64,000 bases of DNA from Eretmocerus hayati. Taxonomy: Eukaryota > Arthropoda > Insecta > Hymenoptera > Aphelinidae. Position numbers and translations under genes: made by a program. Below are positions 35,701-48,355 of this stretch, piece by piece; the first letter of the stretch is position 1, and every line of letters begins with the position of its first letter. The notes beneath the pieces were generated by a model, which made no database searches, had not been told where the DNA came from, and was given only the letters and a program-made list of their open reading frames with translations. The stretch covers positions 100,101,338-100,165,337 of the forward strand of contig CM056744.1 of the NCBI GenBank assembly GCA_029851415.1, read 5' to 3'.

Positions 35701-35846
35701 GTATGATTTGTTCAGCAGACATCATCACTCTCGGGAGATACTGATTTTTTGAGGTTATGTCAGAATGATGATGTGCTGGAACCAAACTGACTTCAAATTC
35801 GGATTCAGCGACCATAAAAACATATAGTTTATGCAAAACAACGTAT

Positions 35847-36115
35847 ATGCAAAATAACGTAAGTTGCGCATCTTCAATATTTACACATCAATCATTTGTA
35901 AAAAATTTCATATTTTCTATCTTCATATGTCATAACAGAAACCTGGAGCCTGATGAGGTCCACAAAACCTAGTGGACGAAACGTATCGATGAAATTTCTT
36001 TCATGAAATTTTGGGAATTTATTTAGTTCCCCACCGTCCTTCAAGATCGATGAGACCAAATAATCAACTCATATATCAAACATCAAGGACGAAAAATCTA
36101 CAAAATTACTCATGA
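35847..36115 (+). mobile_element. Small retroelement insert with hammerhead-ribozyme-like core
   Basis: The 269-bp insert is bracketed by 13-bp direct repeats CAAAACAACGTAT (35834-35846 and 36116-36128), taken as a target duplication. At 35950-35981 it reads CTGATGAG, stem GTCCAC, loop AAAACCTA, stem GTGGAC, then GAAA. That is the conserved core and stem II of a hammerhead ribozyme. ACGTAT (35981-35986) can pair with ATATGT (35925-35930), followed by C at 35931, as stem III with a cleavage site. Stem I does not pair convincingly. Hammerheads occur in Penelope-like elements and retrozymes, so such an origin is inferred. Confidence 0.6.
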
Positions 36116-36445
36116 CAAAACAACGTATGGTCTGATAACCAGGTCCGAATATCATTGGGAAATCATCATTTTTTGAGGTTATGTCAGAATAATGATATGC
36201 TGGGACCAAACTGGCCTCGTAGTCGGATTCAGCGACCCCGAAAACATAATGGTGGTCAAAAGTGGATTCAGTATGGTTTGATCATGATTTTGGAGCAATT
36301 TTGTCAAATCATGCTTTTTTTGAGGTTATGTCAAAAACTCGACGTACTGGAACAAACCTGACCCTGAATTCGGATTCAGCGACCCCCAAAACATGAAGGA
36401 AATATAGTTTGGGAGTTAGGTCAGAACTTTTTTTTGGGGCTGTGT

Positions 36446-36748
36446 AATACAGCTTGTTCCGAATTGTTCTTATCTTCTACATCTTAACCCGCTCACTTTA
36501 GACGCCACTCGTATATTTCGGAAAATTGTCTGGTACGAAAAATGTCAATAACTAGTCGTAAGATGACGAAAAATAGCAAAATTACAAAATGAAAATTTTT
36601 CAATTGTCTCCATTTTTCTACGAAGTAAATGGCGAGGTAGAAACGTATAGAGAGTAGAGACTCAGTTGTCACTGGAACACAGTTATGTCATCGTCACAGA
36701 TTTTAATAACTGTTTTAGATTTTTATGATGTATCCGAGTAAAGTTATC
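36446..36748. other. No recognisable feature
   Basis: Unique-looking spacer between the foldback element and MITE copy B. Confidence 0.4.
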
Positions 36749-37080
36749 ACAAACGGGAGACCTCGGGGCCCGGGTTCCCAATGTTCCCCAAGATTTTTTC
36801 ATTGGTGCTACCTAGAAAATGAAAAATCCATCAGAGTAACTCCGTCCAATAGGCCTCGTGCTCAGAGCTACAGCCTATCATATTTAGCATCGCCCATATA
36901 GGCTCGTGTTAAAAAGTGATATGTAAAGATAAACTGACAATGGTAGCGTTTTTGCTTGTAGCTTTGAACAGGAGATGATTGAACGGAGTTTACTCTGGGT
37001 TCTTCATTTTCTAGGTGACACAAAACTGTAAAAACAATTCGGACAAGATTGGTGACCCGGACCTCGTGGTCTCCCTTTCT
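36749..37080. mobile_element. 332-bp MITE, copy B (copy A at 9695-10019)
   Basis: The ends ACAAACGGGAGACCTCGGGG and (inverse) AGAAAGGGAGACCACGAGGT correspond to those of copy A, with internal identity at ATCGCCCATATAGGC and TTTTTGCTTGTAGCTTTGA. More diverged between its own arms than copy A, so probably older. Non-coding. Confidence 0.8.
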
Positions 37081-40000
37081 TATAGTAGCACATGGTATAA
37101 ACTTTTGTTTGTAATTTATAATAACTACCAATGCAAAAATGTATAGCTGACTCATCTATATCTCATGGAGTCCTTATTCTCAAGCTCATTTTCTCAATTT
37201 TGGTATTCTGAGAAAATGCGTCGAAATTAGTCTGGATCCTGACACAAATGATCCGATTGAGATTGAATTTTTTTTAAGAAAAAATAAGCATTTGTGCAGG
37301 ATGTTTTTACGAGAAATTTTACAAACAAATTCGCAATTACAATTATAAATATAATTGAACTGTGAGAAGCACGAATTCTTACTTCAACTATGAGCCCCTT
37401 ATGGAGAATCTAGAAAATACAATGGATGAGGGGTCCACACTGTAAGGCCTCGACATTTACAGATCTATTATCACATGCCATGAAAATCAAATTTCAGTAT
37501 ATGAAACATAAAGAGAGTTGACCCATCTTTCTTGACCATAACCTATGAACTAAATATAATGATTCGATCGATCTTCTAATGCGGCACTTGTTGCACTCGA
37601 ATCATCTCCTCTTCAGCTCCCCACAACCTCTTGAATCTGGAGCACTGGATGCATTACAATACACCTCTCAAAAGTAGCAACTCATCAATGCACCAAGTCT
37701 CTTTCTCTCGACAGCAGCTGCATAATAATCGAGTGCATAATAATACTTGTGAGTACTTACATATACATATATATATAATTTTCCCTTGATGCTTTGGCGG
37801 CGGAAGGTATTTATGTCCGCGTGTGCCATATAGGCCGGAGGCGCGAAACCAGACCATAGGCTGAAGCATATATACCGATAAATCGCTTGGCACATTTCTT
37901 TTTTTAACCATTCTTATACAAGACGCTTTGTTCGAACAATCCTTCTCATAAGGAGTGTACTTCTCACAGACATAAGGGCTTTTGGATCCTACTCATTCTA
38001 TGTATAACGGTTCGACAGATCTACCCTGCCAATACTTCATGTTTCTTACATACATATATACTTATGTGTGTGTGCATGTGTCTCTATACATAAATGAGAA
38101 TGCGAACCTGTTGAACATGTAGTCATCAGGTGATGTCAGGGGTCTCTGATCGATTCCATTTTGTATACAAATGAATAATAGTCTACGCGTCGTACGATTG
38201 ATACTTTTTATTCCTGATCGTTTTTTCTTGCAATGGATGTTGATGAAGTAGGTACATTTCTTTGGCGACGATGACGATGACACGACGCGGACGCCCGGAT
38301 AAAAATTTTTTTAGATGGTTTTGGGATATATGAGGAAGGTAAGGTGTGGAAGATGGAAAAAGGGGATGGGGATTCGATTGATTTGCGGGATGGATTTATT
38401 AAAACCTACGGGATTGTGATGAGGTACGATTGGAGACTTATGGGTATTATTAACAATTATGCGGGTTTGGCTGTTGACTTGAATTTAAGCGTGAACTGGT
38501 TCTTGATCTTTTTTTGAAAAAAAAAGAAAATATATATATATATATAATTTTTGGATATGCATGTGATGTAGAAGAGAAATTGACTGTTTTACCGTTATGC
38601 GAACTTTTGGAAGATGCGGGACAAAATTATTTATTTGAAAAGGGAAGAAGAAACTGGACACTTGTATGGTTAAGGGACTCAATACGATTTATTTGTAACG
38701 AAGATTCAAAATTATATTCCAAAAAAAAGTAGATAGAACCATGTAAAAGGTATACGGACTCGAGCGTAGACTAAAATGGTACATCCTAACGGAATACAGT
38801 GGGACTTGGGAAACTCCCCTTATCTGGAAAAAATCTTGATCCCTGTCTCTTAACTATTCGGAGTGAAACCCATTGCGGCAGCTTGGAAATAATGGGATTC
38901 ATTGAAAAGACAATGAAAATCCCACTCGTGGCCGGGTGAATTTCACTCTTTCTGAGTTGCGCCAAAAGGATATAGGGGGTTCACTTCGGAAAATTAAGAG
39001 AGCCTAGGAAAACTCTTGAATGAGACAAAACACCGGCTGTAAGTGGGCCAGTTTGCAAACGATTGGCACCCCATAATATCTGAAACCAAGTTTAAGAAAA
39101 ACTCCCATAACTGGGACGCGATGTTGAAAAATGCCTGCGTCAGCCAAACTCGAGGACTAGCCATTGATAATTTCCTACTTTGATAATACTGGTTTGGTTT
39201 GTATTCCCAAGATATTTGATTCATAAGTATGGACATTGGATAAAATTAATGAAATAGATATAGACTAGTCAATGTGAAGGATACATAAAAGAACCTGTAT
39301 AAATGAGACTTGAATGTTTTCGACTCCTTTTTCAAAAACCAAATCACTGTGAAACTCTTTCATCTGTGGAAAAAAATTTTTCCCCCGTCAGGTTCCACTC
39401 AAACAACTTCCACTGTTTTTGATATTTTTTATTGTCACCAAGTGATTTTATTTCAAGGGCCATTTCCGAAAAGTATGCTCTCATATAAAATGGCATCGAA
39501 TACAAATAAAATTTCTATCAATAAATACTTACAGCCAGAACGGCCGAGAGAGCGGTACGTTTTTGAAATGATTATAAGAATTTTTACTTCTTTATTTTGG
39601 AGATGAGGAACAAACTCGAGGAGAGCACATCTCGATTTCAGTCCTGATGAGGTGAGCCACATGGGGGTATTTCGCCCCCATATCGAGCCCCTTTTTTAAA
39701 ACTACTTCTCCAAATTTTACTCAGAGCGATTGCATCGAGTGTAATCCAAAAGTGAGATCAATGATCTCAAACCTGTTGGAAGACCATGAAACTCATAAAT
39801 TCAGTCCACAAGATAAAATAACATACGAAAAGGCTTGACATCAACAGACTGGCATAGATTGGAAAGAGGTATACCAGTAACCCATAACATAATAGGAAGA
39901 CATTACTCCCCATAAAATGATTACTCCTGTGAGTTCAAACGTCGGGTGCTCAAGCTCGTGAATCGATCAGATTTTGTCTGACTCTCTGGAAAGTGAGAAG

Positions 40001-41340
40001 TACTTTGTGTAAAGTATTACGTCACATGTATGGCGACTTCATCATTTTTTGGCATTCTTTTTGAAAAAAGTTGTACCCACAAGAAAACAAACCTCGAACG
40101 ATTCCATTGATCTCTCGAAGAAATTATGAAAATCCCCCACTTCCCATTCGAAATTTTGTTCATATATTGTTTTTGAACACTCAATGTTTTTCTCTCACGT
40201 GACAGAATTTCGCTTGTAAACACTCTCTTGAAAATTTTACAGTTTTGAAAAACATAATGAATACACTGACGCTCGAATGACTGCCGACAAACACTTGCAA
40301 ACAACAAATGTTCGATATCTCAGTTTTTTTACTTCTCATCCAATTGAATAGAAGTCCTTCAGTTGGATAAGATTCTGATATTCACGATACCGCATTGAAG
40401 CAATTAATCATCGTATAAATGAATCAAATGAGACTGAAATTCAATTTGCAAGATATTATTAAATTGGAGGCAGGTGTTCCAAAATACCCGATAATCTCGC
40501 CGAAACATTCAAACTGAAACTCACTTACAAAATAGATGAGTCTTTAGCGTACTTTCAGCGCACATGTATCTGCTAATCGTCTCACTCTTCTCTTCTCACC
40601 CTAAGCGTTTTTTTTTTATCTTCATCCTGTTCAAAAAGTTTGTGCAATGTCTTCGCCTCTCTTATACAGGTACCAATCGCTAATGATTCCATTACGCGTC
40701 GAACAAGACGTTAACACTCGCTATACACTACCACCATCATGCACTTTCCTACTGCATGTGTGCAACCACTAAATTCTGTAATCGAATCGCATTAGAAAAC
40801 CATCTCATCCAAAAAACTTGGCGTGTTACCAAATATAACCATCGTAAATGACTCTTGCGCTAAAAAACATTATCGACGTATTAGGTATATAGGACCCACT
40901 AAAAGTATCGAACGCACGCGAACCTCCGCAAGCAACAGACGCATCTTCAAATCTCATACGTGGAAACTAATCTTTGCCGTAAGCTAAAAGTACCTAATGT
41001 ATTCGGCCATCTCAAATCTCACGCGAGAATTATATCAGGAGGTCTACTTTATACAGCCTCAAAGTAGTATAGTAGCAGTAAATGTTTGCGTGCATTTTTT
41101 TGCAATTGATTCATCTTGCGTACGAGTTTTGGGCTCTTCCTTCCTTCGAGGCGGAATTTGAAGGGTTCTCTTCTCTAATGGGCCTTATACTCTTCTTCCT
41201 TCTCTAATACACTTTTTTGCTGGCAGAAGAATTTTTTTGGTAGACTGGATTCTAATCACCTTGGATGCACATGATGCAGTTCCTGAGGCGCGAAGTTTTA
41301 GAAAATTACTTGATGCTCGATTTTTCAAATTACCCGCCTC

Positions 41341-41352
41341 TGCGCATGCGCA
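41341..41352. promoter_or_regulatory. Perfect NRF-1/Ewg-type palindrome
   Basis: TGCGCATGCGCA matches the NRF-1 (Drosophila Ewg) binding consensus. In animals this motif is common in promoters. No adjacent gene start is recognised, so its role is open. Confidence 0.35.
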
Positions 41353-44281
41353 GAAATCAAATCGAAATGACTATTACCTGGCCTTAGGGCTGATATACAG
41401 CTTTTGATGTTGAAAGTTTTAGGAATTGAGAAGATTTGAAGTCCAACTGCGAGGTGTATAATGTGGTGAGAAATTTTTTGCTCATATCTGAGTGAAGCTA
41501 ATTTTGGAGGTTATGTTGTTCAGCGAAGGCAGTTTGTCTATGTCGTACCTGCGATGAAGTGAATTTTGAAATTGAGTCTTGAAACTACTGAAGGTAAGGA
41601 GAATTTGTAAATGTCTTCCTCGTACGTGAGTCGGCAAAATCTAAAGAGATTCTCAAAATAACATTCCGGATGGATTCTCACACCTCATCAAGAAATTAAT
41701 GCGTAGAAAATCAGGTACACTGGCGAGTAAGTACTTAAAATTCGTCACCGTGTACATTCAGAAAAGTACACTCGATCGGACTTGAAAAATTTAACAAAGC
41801 TCGAATGCATCGATACATAAAATGAAAGAGTCCAGGATAAAAATCTCCATTGCTTCATGATCGGTACGATAAAATTTTCGATGGCCCATTTTCATTATAT
41901 CCAACTCAGCGTAAAGCGTTTTTCAAAATGCGCGATCGTGCTCGGTTGGAATAAATCTCTAAGCTCAAAGACTTTGACGCACTTAGGATTCTATACTTGA
42001 GAAAAGAGAATGGGACAAGTTATGGGTCGAGGTGTCCCTTCAAAAAAAAAAGGTGTTAGCCTCAAGATCGTAAACTCACCTGAACAAGCTATATAGGTAA
42101 CCTCACTCTTTTTAAGCCTGTTGAAGCGGTATTCTATAGGTTAGAACCAAGACAAAGCAAAAGGTGTTTTTTATGCGTAAAACTTGAATTTCTATACTTT
42201 ATCATATTCTTTGAAAAAAATTTTCTCAGTGATGACGATGATGATGATGATGATAGGGCAATGTCCGAAGAAGTGGTAATCTGTGCGATCGTGTTAGTAT
42301 GATAAGACCCATGTGTGTCTTTTGAAAATTTCCGGGGTAGATACCTGCATACGATGCGGGTATAATTACTCATCTTGCGGTTACATCTTGGTGGGTCAAG
42401 GACGTTTTGCACGATGACGGTGGTGCGGATGGGATGAAAGATAAATTTTGCACCCGCAGATCTGCACGATATCTCGTTTTGCACCATTTGGTCCATAAGC
42501 CATACAGGTCGAATCTGACATATTTTTAAGTGTCTGTGTGTGCTCGTGTATGTATGTGTGAATGTAAGGTTCGACGTCGGGGTCACTTTTGGTCTGGATA
42601 TAATTCCTAAGGTGCAGTCATCAATTAGGATCTCTCGAGTTTCATCTGGAGAACGATGAAGATGCGCCATGTAGACTTAATAATCCTTGCCATCGTCGAT
42701 GCATCGACTGGTTTTATTTATTTTTTTTTAGGGCTCCGATTGCTTGAACGGGTCACTCGATACCTCAATCGGTTTATCAGACGTTAGCTTGTGTAAAAGG
42801 TATGATGGTGCGGGTGGCGGCGGTACTCTAGCTTGCTCGTATGGAATAATGAATTTAGTCTCTAAAATTTGAGATCGAGTTCGTCTAATGGGGTGTGGAT
42901 AATCTGAATTCTAAGGTGCACTTGATGAGTGGAGAGAAATTTTTTGAGGTTAGTTTTGTAGATTATGCATTAGGCAATTTTCAAATTTATAATCAAGTAT
43001 TTTTACTCGATTTTTATTTATTCCTAAGGAGATTTCTGATTTGTTTGACGACTTTTGCAGTATTATAAGAGAGTCTCAGATTTTTAAATGTAATAGAAAA
43101 TATCAATGGTTTATTGGGTAGTTTCTAAGAATTTCTCACCGCGAGTCTCACTGTGACGGTAGTTCGAGCAAAATTTGCTCCAAAAGACGATTTTGACAGA
43201 TATTTTCTCAGATTCTTGTGTAGGGGAAGTGAGTTGAATTATTTCTCTTTCTTCAAAATCGTCCCACCGAATCATTCTCTTCAACGCATGGAAAGCCAAG
43301 AGAACAGACAATTGAAAATCAAAATGGAAGATTACAGTTGATATTAGTTGATGTTTTGTATTCTGAATTCATGTACAGAGTTCAGATTCTAGAGGGACCT
43401 TGGGAAATCTGGAGTTCCGCATTAGAATAACCTCCCCGCTGTCGAAGAAGCTTTTCACATGAGTTGCTTCTCGAGTTACTCGTGGTAACGTAGACTTTGA
43501 AGTTCAAGTTTCTCCAGAATACTTGCAGCTTACATTTACGATTTTCCCTGAATGAGAAGGGAATCTCAGTTTTTCGACTTTTTTCTTCAGAATCTGGACA
43601 AAGAAACAAAAAGGAAGTAACAGAAGAATCTCATCCAGCTTATTGTTATCCTGAATTACAAAAGATGTGTGTATCATTATTTAATTCTTCAGAGGTCCCG
43701 TGAATTCAAATGCACATACAAGTCGCAAAATATATTTTGGTCTGAATAAATATGTACATCAAATTGTACATAATCATACATTTTAATTTAACCAAAAACA
43801 GGCAAAGGGGGCAATGTATCGAGCGCACGTTGCTGAATTCTCTTGAATCTAAAAACTGGTCAAAATAATTCAAAAAAGTGCATCGAACAGGTCGCAACAT
43901 ACGGAAGGTATAGATTTGTGGTGACGACTAGCAAAAGAACGATAGCTGCTCTTTTTTTCCGCTCGCGTGCCTCCGAAAAAGAGCGACGATGGGGCCAAAA
44001 GATGGATAACCATCTCTTTTTCACTCCAAGCTACTTTTTCCTCAGACACGAAATCAACCAGCATATATATATACTTTTACAACTTGAAAAAGTGTGGATG
44101 CTGCGATGGACATCAGATCGATCTCCCGTTGAGAATTTTTTCCCCTATCTCACACAATATCGTAACTGCGAGCTTTTTTCTGACGCGTAATTTGAGCACC
44201 GATCCTGGATTCTGTTACCTCGTATACGCACAAGATTCTGTACCACAGAACCATACCTCCTCACATTGCATCAAATCTCAC

Positions 44282-44304
44282 ATACACACACACACACACA
44301 CACA
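44282..44304. repeat. (AC)n microsatellite
   Basis: About eleven AC dinucleotides. Confidence 0.9.
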
Positions 44305-45990
44305 TGGATATATGTGTACAAAAATATATCCATACATTTTCAGATTTTGGTATGAAAGATCCAGGATGAATAGCAAAATTTGCGCAAGGGCACAAAGAAT
44401 ACTTTTTGGGAATAGTGTGTTTGCGAGTTGCCTGTGATGATGCGAGAACTCGATTTTGTTCGATCGGTGATGCTACCTTTTTTTTCCTCAATGTCGAATT
44501 GGGGCTATATATATATGTATGTACGTTGCGTGCCAAGATCAAAAACATCGAGTTTGGTACATACGCATTGAAGAAGATGATTGAATTTTTGGCCTGCCGT
44601 CGATCCAACTGGGCTATTGTACGATAATTGAATTCGAGGTTGAAACTGGGTCGAGATGAGGGCATCGCCATTTGTTGTATATATGTATATTGTTGAGGGA
44701 TAAGAGATGCTTTGAGTTGAGTTTCAGGCAGAGCAAATTTTTTGATGGAATAAAAGGAGAGAGAGGTCGGTTTTACTTGAGCGGTGCGATGGAATAGCGG
44801 TGCCGATGACGGAAAGCTATTTGCGAAATGGTTATTCACACTTTTTGAGGATCATGGTCTCATTATCAATTGATGGAGAATGGATCGAGTCATGCACTCT
44901 TTACTTCCTCGTCATTGACCTTTTCATTGGGTAGGTATGTTGCAGCCTTGAAAATTTTTTTGAAAGGTCGCGAGTATATCGAATTCCGTTAGGTTACTCT
45001 CTTGACCAGGCGAATGCACGAGGGGACAGGATTCCTAATTAGCAAATTTTACGTTTGATAGGCTGATTCTCGCTAATCCTATACGCTCATTTTTCTGTAA
45101 AATCAGATGTCATTACGAATATGAAGAAAAAATATTTCAGGCCAAACGACGGTATTCGCGAATAAGCGATTGAGGACACATCTCGGCATCCGCGGAGTCG
45201 TACCCTGCCTATTCGCGGTTTGATGTCAATTAGCTCATGGTTTTTGTGCAAAATTTTAAGTCTTGTGCAACTATCTTTGATGAATTAGCTCACCATCTGT
45301 ACGTTTTTTCATCAGTTTCTGATTATATTTCAATCTTGTATTCAGACTGTTAACGTTTTCGGTAGTGATGTTTTAGGTTGCCAGGATGGTTGTCCCCTAC
45401 TACTTCCCAATCTGGTTGATATATCTATGACGATATGTTTTGTACATTATCGCTGCAAATTATGTCTGTAAGGAAAATGGTTAGTCCTTCAGAACAATGT
45501 TTGAAGGGAAATGTAGGAAAAGTCATAGATATTGCTACGAAACTAAAAATCCTCAATCTTTTGCGAACCGCCGTGGCCATGCCTACTGAGCTTTTTGCCA
45601 GAGCATAAGCTTTGTCTTTCATACTTACCAATCTTTATCACGGCACTTGATGCTCTCCTTCAAGATTTCCACCGTCATTTGAAGTTGTGAAATATTCCTG
45701 TGACAATAGTCCCTTCATTTCTAGAAATGAATCACAAAAGTTGATTTTATTCCTGTATAACCATAATATTTTTTCCGAGATCTTGGCAACGATCTCTGTT
45801 TTCTCACATCCGTCGTTATCGTATTCACAGTACTTTTCGTGGCAACATCAATCGCCGAATAGTCGGGCTTATCTGTACCTGTGGTATAAGCGTGTGAAGA
45901 CTATTTTCATTCACAGATTGTTGAAAAATATTGAAAAATACTTTAATAGTCCGATCTCCTCTTCATCTAGTCGAATATTCCTCACAGTGA

Positions 45991-48355
45991 TAGTCCGGGC
46001 GCCCACGTATGCTCCCGTGGCCACTTTAAGCTCCACGCAGTAACTTGGGGTTTTCTTATGTACTTTGACCCGCTGAATCGATTTATCGAGGTTACCAGCT
46101 CGAGTTCCTGTGGCGTCATTAGTTATTAACAATTTTTAGTGCAAAATTAGGGTTTTTCGTCAATATCTTGGAAAATATGCATTTCCCGGGCAAAACCCAT
46201 CAGGAAAAAGTTGTAGATCACAAAATTTCCGATAGAAAAGGTTCTCACAACTTTCCCGGGAAACCCAGTCGTCAGCCTGTAAACGCGTGAAAAGCGTTCG
46301 GCGCGATTAACATGGGCTTATATGGGCGGGCATCGCTTCGCCTCTTAGATCGGATGTAGATCTGGATCTGGTGATTTTTTTGAAGAGTAATTTAGTGCGT
46401 TTCAAAGAGGATGAAGTCCACTCTATGCTGGTATCGATAGGATTGAGATAAGTTTGGAAATTTCCGATTTCCCAGTGAAAGAGTGCAAAAATCAAGCCCC
46501 AGCCTTGGCGCGCGGGAGCAAGTCCGTGCGGTATACGTACGTTCATGGAGTTTATGATCTATCTTTCAAATGCTATTCGGTGCCTGTTATCGTACTTCAT
46601 GAACTAGAATTCACCTGATAATGATTATCATGGAACAAATGATAACAATTTCCACAGAAAATTGACAATGTTTCAGCATCATCGTTACGCGCACATTATT
46701 GAACCGAAGACAAGCGTATATTTGAATCTTATATTGAAAAGTAAGATCATCTCAACCATAGGTGAACACTGTCAAGTTTTCCGAGGAAAATCAGCTCATG
46801 CTCAAGTTCTAGGAAATTTTGCAGGATAAAGTATTACTTTGGCACGGTCAATTATACTCAAAACTGGCGTGCTTTGAGTTCACGTGCGCATTGTCAATGC
46901 TGAGAGACTGTAAATTTTCCAAGGGATTTCCCGTGGAAATGGTCGTTAGCAGGAGAAACTTGTTCATGATGACACTAACAGGTGCACTGTGAAAAATATT
47001 AATGTAAATTTACAATACAGGTCGGTAAATATCCAACTCTGATAGTTGTAAATTTCAGCTAATTTTTGTGATTTTACAAGCGCTTGTGAATTTACCACTC
47101 TCAGAGGGGGTAATTCTTGGATACCACTCTCAGAGTGGTAAATTTCATCCCACAGAAGTATGCACTGCGCGTGCGTGATGCGAGTAAGCTGAGTTAGACT
47201 CGCGAGCAGAAGACTCAATCGGTAAACATCTAAACTGCCCTCGCCTCTCTTCGGCATCGCGAGGTTGCCGCTGCAGAAGGAGTCTGTGACTCCGACGACA
47301 TCCCCGAGCAGTCCAGGGCAATCCGGTCTGCTCTGATTATTTCAAAATTGAAGTAAAGTCTCGTGACTTTATTGTGTGCGGTCGTTCCGTCCGGAGTAGG
47401 ATTTGGTTTTGAGGTTATCTTTTACAAAACTGTGTTCCTCTCAAACTATTCTAAAATAAGTTTATATCATGCGTATCATCAAATAATCTAATAAATTCGA
47501 TATATTTGTACACAATATTCACATTACACTCTCATCCGAGCTTCTATCTACTCTGTTGTGCTCAATGAGGAAAAAAAAAATAAAATCAGCAGACAGAAAT
47601 TCACAACCGCGACGGTAAATTTCAGCTGACGAAGCGGTGGCGCTGCTGTATGAAATTTACCGTCGGACGGTGAAATAATTTACAAGCCGCTTGTAAAATC
47701 ACAACTCCCAGAGTGGTATCCAAGAATTACCCCCTCTGAGAGTGGTAAATTTACATAATTTTTTTTTACAGTGTGCCAAATAGCATTTAAAAGCTGGTTT
47801 CTAGACTCCATGTATCCAAAAGTATACCGCGGACTTGATCTCGTGCCCCCGATATTCTTGCACTCTTTCGCTGGGAAATTGGAGATTTTCAAACTCATTG
47901 CAATCCATTCGATACCAGCATAGAGAGGACTTCATCCTCTTTGGAACGCACTTAGTGACTCTTCAATAAAATCACCAGATCCAAATCTACATCCGATCTA
48001 AGAGGCGAAGCGATGCCCGCCCATATAAGCACATGTTAATCGCGCCGAACGCTTTTCACGCGTTTACAGGCTGACGACTGGGTTTCCCGGGAAAGTTGTG
48101 AGAACCTTTTCTATCGGAAATTTTGTGATCTACAACTTTTTCCTGATGGGTTTTGCCCGGGAAATGCATATTTTCCAAGATATTGACGAAAAACCCTAAT
48201 TTTGCACTAAAAATTGTTAATAACTAATGACGTCACAGGAATTCGAGCTGGTAACCTGGATAAATCGATTCATCGGGTCAAAGTACATAAGAAAACCCCA
48301 AGTTACTGCGTGGAGCTTAAAGTGGCCACGGGAGCATACGTGGGCGCCCGGACTA
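45991..48355. mobile_element. 2.37-kb foldback element with TA-flanked ends
   Basis: The ends read TAGTCCGGGCGCCCACGTAT and its inverse; the outer TA on both sides (45991-45992, 48354-48355) is the likely target duplication. The arms of nearly 0.6 kb run to about 46584 on the left and from about 47775 on the right, with long near-identical stretches such as GATGCCCGCCCATATAAGC versus its inverse near 46315. The unpaired centre (46585-46985) has no transposase. A second inverted-repeat element is inserted at the inner edge of the right arm. A Tc1/mariner-type origin is suggested by TA only. Confidence 0.85.
46986..47772. mobile_element. 0.79-kb inverted-repeat element nested in the foldback
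   Basis: The ends ACTGTGAAAAA and TTTTTTTACAGT continue inward with GTAAATTTAC, GAGAGTGGTAAATTTAC and CAAGAATTACCCCCTCTGAG paired between about 46986-47150 and 47590-47772. GTGC occurs on both outer sides as a possible 4-bp duplication. The centre (about 47160-47400) is GC-richer and not paired. The terminal ACTGT/ACAGT motif resembles that of the element at 9097-10462. Confidence 0.8.

Larger units (their letters stand above)
34564..36445. mobile_element. Foldback element with tandem-repeat arms (about 1.88 kb)
   Basis: The ends ACACAGCCCC and GGGGCTGTGT, extended by AGTTCTGACCTAACTC and its inverse, mark an element flanked by TAA on both sides, as in PIF/Harbinger insertions. The left arm is made of about five ~145-bp units, each with a GGGGTCGCTGAATCC-type block (near 34628, 34775, 34916, 35057, 35203). 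The right arm has the inverted units (near 35813, 36230, 36377). Tandem repeats within long inverted arms recall Drosophila Foldback elements. Two foreign pieces interrupt it: 35401-35700 and 35847-36115. No transposase is present. Confidence 0.8.
37084..45990. other. Long region without recognised genes
   Basis: Mostly unique AT-rich DNA. It holds a small hairpin GGGGGTATTTCGCCCCC near 39664-39680, a (GAT)n tract at about 42231-42256, an (AC)n tract at about 44282-44304, an NRF-1-like palindrome at 41341, and a possible pogo-like fragment near 45139-45224. The longer frames at 42134-42670 and 44261-44839 (both minus) show no domain and include simple-sequence residues; I do not call them genes. 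Confidence 0.4.

Noticed and set aside
39643..39690. A second CTGATGAG followed by a hairpin, considered as another hammerhead
   Set aside because: The hairpin is not placed as stem II and there is no GAAA after it, so the core is absent.
42134..42670. 178-codon minus-strand frame with a serine run
   Set aside because: The serine run comes from a (GAT)n microsatellite; no motif, no supporting promoter or splice structure.
44261..44839. 192-codon minus-strand frame
   Set aside because: No recognisable domain, overlaps an (AC)n tract giving a Val-Cys run, and competing frames exist on the other strand.
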